A stretch of 42,548 nucleotides of DNA from Actinotignum sanguinis (GTDB lineage Bacteria > Actinomycetota > Actinomycetes > Actinomycetales > Actinomycetaceae). The stretch lies in assembly GCF_003957255.1 (NCBI RefSeq), contig NZ_QDIE01000019.1, forward strand, positions 1-42,548, written 5' to 3'. Both the position numbers and the translations under genes were made by a program. The notes below the pieces were generated by a model. The model made no database searches and was not told the origin of the DNA. It saw only the letters and a program-made list of their open reading frames with translations. Position 1 is the stretch's first letter, and each line of letters starts with the position of its first letter. Below, piece after piece: positions 41,283 to 42,548 of the stretch.

Positions 41283-42377
41283 ATGTCTCAACTCAAGAGC
41301 GGCGAACTACAAACAGTTCGCGGAATCATCAAGGCTCAAGATATGGGGATGACACTTCCCCACGAACACCTTTTCAATGACCTATCCTCCGTTGTGGATG
41401 AGCCCTATTACGAGTTCTCCAAGGAACTGGTCGGCAAGAAAGTCACGCCAGATCTTATGTACGGTCTGCGTCAAGATCCGTATTGCAACGCAGATAATAT
41501 GGCGGATAAGCCGGCTCAGGATGTCATTCTGGAAGTCCGTAAATTCGCCGAGCTTGGCGGGCAGACCATTGTTGACGCAACCGGAACTGTGAGCATCGGC
41601 CGCAACCCGGCGCGCTTACTAAAAGTTGCGGAAGCAACCGGACTCAACGTTGTTATGTCCGCCGGGCCGTATCTGGAAAAGTTCGAAGGTGAACGCATTA
41701 CCGCGCGCGGCGTTGATGCCATTGCAGAAGAAATCGATGCCGATATCAATGAGGGTATTCCGGCGATTGATACCGCTCCAGGAAGCGCAGCGGAAAAGTC
41801 AGAGGTTGGCGACCCGAAGATTAAAGCTGGCATGATCGGCGAGATCGGGGTATCTCCTTTCTTTACGGAGGGGGAGCATGCATCCTTGCTAGCAGGAGCC
41901 CTCGCGCAAACAAATAATCCGAGCGTAGCCCTCAATATTCATATACCTGGATGGCAGCGGCGTGGAGATGAGGTTCTCGATCTGGTCTTCGCGCAGGGCG
42001 TGGCGCCGCATAAAGTTTCCCTCGCCCACTCGGATCCTTCCGGCGCTGATAAGGACTACCAGCGGCGGCTCCTCGATAGGGGAGTGTGGCTCGAATTTGA
42101 CATGATCGGCCTGGACATCACCTTCCCGAAGGAAGGCGTATCTCCGTCCGTTAACGAAACCGTGAGCGTTCTTGCTGACCTCATCGCGGATGGGTATGCG
42201 GATCAGATTATCCTCAGCCACGATCTCTTCCTCAAGCAAATGTGGACCCAGAATGGTGGCAATGGATTTGCTTTCGTTCCCACGGTCGTTATTGATCTGC
42301 TGCGCCAGGAAGGTGTAAGTGAAAGTGATCTGCACAAGTTGCTGTACGAGAATCCGGCCAAGGTATTGACCGCCTAG
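41283..42377 (+). CDS. Phosphotriesterase-family lactonase/hydrolase
   Basis: This 364-residue TIM-barrel metalloenzyme belongs to the phosphotriesterase-related family. Binuclear-metal residues are HEHLF (near 21-25) and a bridging Glu in GMIGEIGVS (near 187). Further ligands are His in IHIPGW, His in LAHSDPSG and Asp in LSHDLFLKQMW. A Glu bridge rather than a carbamylated Lys marks the PHP/lactonase-like subgroup. In sugar operons such enzymes hydrolyse lactones or acetylated sugars. The substrate is unknown here. ATG 41283 follows GAAAGGAC. It is the last gene of the LacI-linked operon and is followed by palindromes. Confidence 0.87.
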   Translation: MSQLKSGELQTVRGIIKAQDMGMTLPHEHLFNDLSSVVDEPYYEFSKELVGKKVTPDLMYGLRQDPYCNADNMADKPAQDVILEVRKFAELGGQTIVDATGTVSIGRNPARLLKVAEATGLNVVMSAGPYLEKFEGERITARGVDAIAEEIDADINEGIPAIDTAPGSAAEKSEVGDPKIKAGMIGEIGVSPFFTEGEHASLLAGALAQTNNPSVALNIHIPGWQRRGDEVLDLVFAQGVAPHKVSLAHSDPSGADKDYQRRLLDRGVWLEFDMIGLDITFPKEGVSPSVNETVSVLADLIADGYADQIILSHDLFLKQMWTQNGGNGFAFVPTVVIDLLRQEGVSESDLHKLLYENPAKVLTA

Positions 42378-42402
42378 GCGGGTACCGGCTAGGCAATAGC
42401 CG
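42370..42402 (+). terminator. Tandem palindromes at the lactonase 3' end
   Basis: CCGCCTAGGCGG (42370-42381) is a perfect palindrome spanning the stop codon. CGGCTA-GGCAA-TAGCCG (42386-42402) follows. Together they may terminate the operon; no T-run is present. Confidence 0.5.
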
Positions 42403-42466
42403 CAGAAAATAGAGACGGGGGGGGTAAATAGACAGAAATGGTTGCTAATACCCAGACTTTCCCTCG

Positions 42467-42547
42467 CTATACCAACACAAAGTCCGGGTCGTTGAGCTTT
42501 CCGGCCTCAATAGCCTTGCATACTTGACAAACACCGGGATATCCACA
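42467..42547 (-). CDS. C-terminal fragment of a minus-strand gene entering from the right edge
   Basis: An open frame runs from the window edge to TAG at 42467-42469. It gives 26 residues with a CxxC-like pair (GVCQVCKAIEAG) and the end LNDPDFVLV. The rest of the gene lies outside the window. Amino acid composition is protein-like, but the stretch is too short to name a family. Its last codons contain the ACCAACAC string shared with the repeat at the left edge. Confidence 0.35.
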   Translation of the reverse strand, partial: CGYPGVCQVCKAIEAGKLNDPDFVLV

Positions 42548-42548
42548 T

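Noticed and set aside
23437-42377. Whole island as a recently inserted mobile element
   Set aside because: No integrase, transposase, tRNA boundary or clear flanking direct repeats were seen, and codon use and base composition look close to the neighbours.

Overview
The window looks like a chromosomal segment of a high-GC Gram-positive bacterium. The gene content fits an actinobacterium, probably of the Actinomycetaceae type (Actinobaculum/Actinotignum/Trueperella-like). Evidence is the GC-rich coding sequence, frequent GTG/TTG starts with GGAGG-type ribosome sites, a ClpC with a possible ClgR box, DUF2516 and DUF6318 families, an actinobacterial-length XylA and a ROK-type XylR. The genus is an inference. 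No rRNA, tRNA, CRISPR array or complete insertion sequence was seen.

Layout. (1) 0.2-1.9 kb, minus strand: a DUF47/PhoU-like protein followed by a PiT phosphate permease. (2) 2.0-7.6 kb, plus strand: a structured intergenic element, a nitrobindin-like protein, a YgfZ-like protein without its signature, a DUF2516 membrane protein, dtd and clpC. (3) 7.7-9.4 kb, minus: two exported or lipoprotein genes. (4) 9.5-20.0 kb: a xylose regulon. xylB-galM run left; xylR, xylA, a ChvE/MmsA/MmsB-type sugar ABC importer and a sugar O-acetyltransferase run right. xylA and xylB share a matching promoter/operator design. (5) 20.0-23.1 kb: two lipoproteins of unknown role and a Cof-type HAD phosphatase whose 3' end enters a short tandem repeat. 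(6) 23.4-37.6 kb: a large catabolic island. It holds a GntR/FCD regulator, a TctBAC tricarboxylate-type transporter, a xylose-isomerase-like TIM barrel protein, a PdxA2-type dehydrogenase, two MFS anion symporters, a COG3618 lactonase, a cyclase-family hydrolase, a fused DhaK-DhaL kinase, an RpiB-type isomerase and a TIM homologue with a non-glycolytic loop 6. (7) 37.8-42.4 kb: an orphan nucleotidyltransferase and a LacI regulator on the minus strand, divergent from a GATase1-like protein, a YdcZ-type DMT transporter and a phosphotriesterase-family lactonase. A partial minus-strand gene enters from the right edge.

How it may work together. The xylose block covers import, anomer interconversion, isomerisation and phosphorylation to xylulose 5-phosphate. 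In the island, the last three enzymes match the L-erythrulose kinase / L-erythrulose-1-phosphate isomerase / D-erythrulose-4-phosphate isomerase route to D-erythrose 4-phosphate. The upstream enzymes suggest that erythrulose is made from a sugar acid or its lactone. The PdxA-like enzyme has no DUF1537 kinase partner in this window. One model is direct oxidative decarboxylation of an unphosphorylated C5 aldonate to erythrulose. That is the best candidate here for an undescribed pathway, and it is an inference from gene content only.
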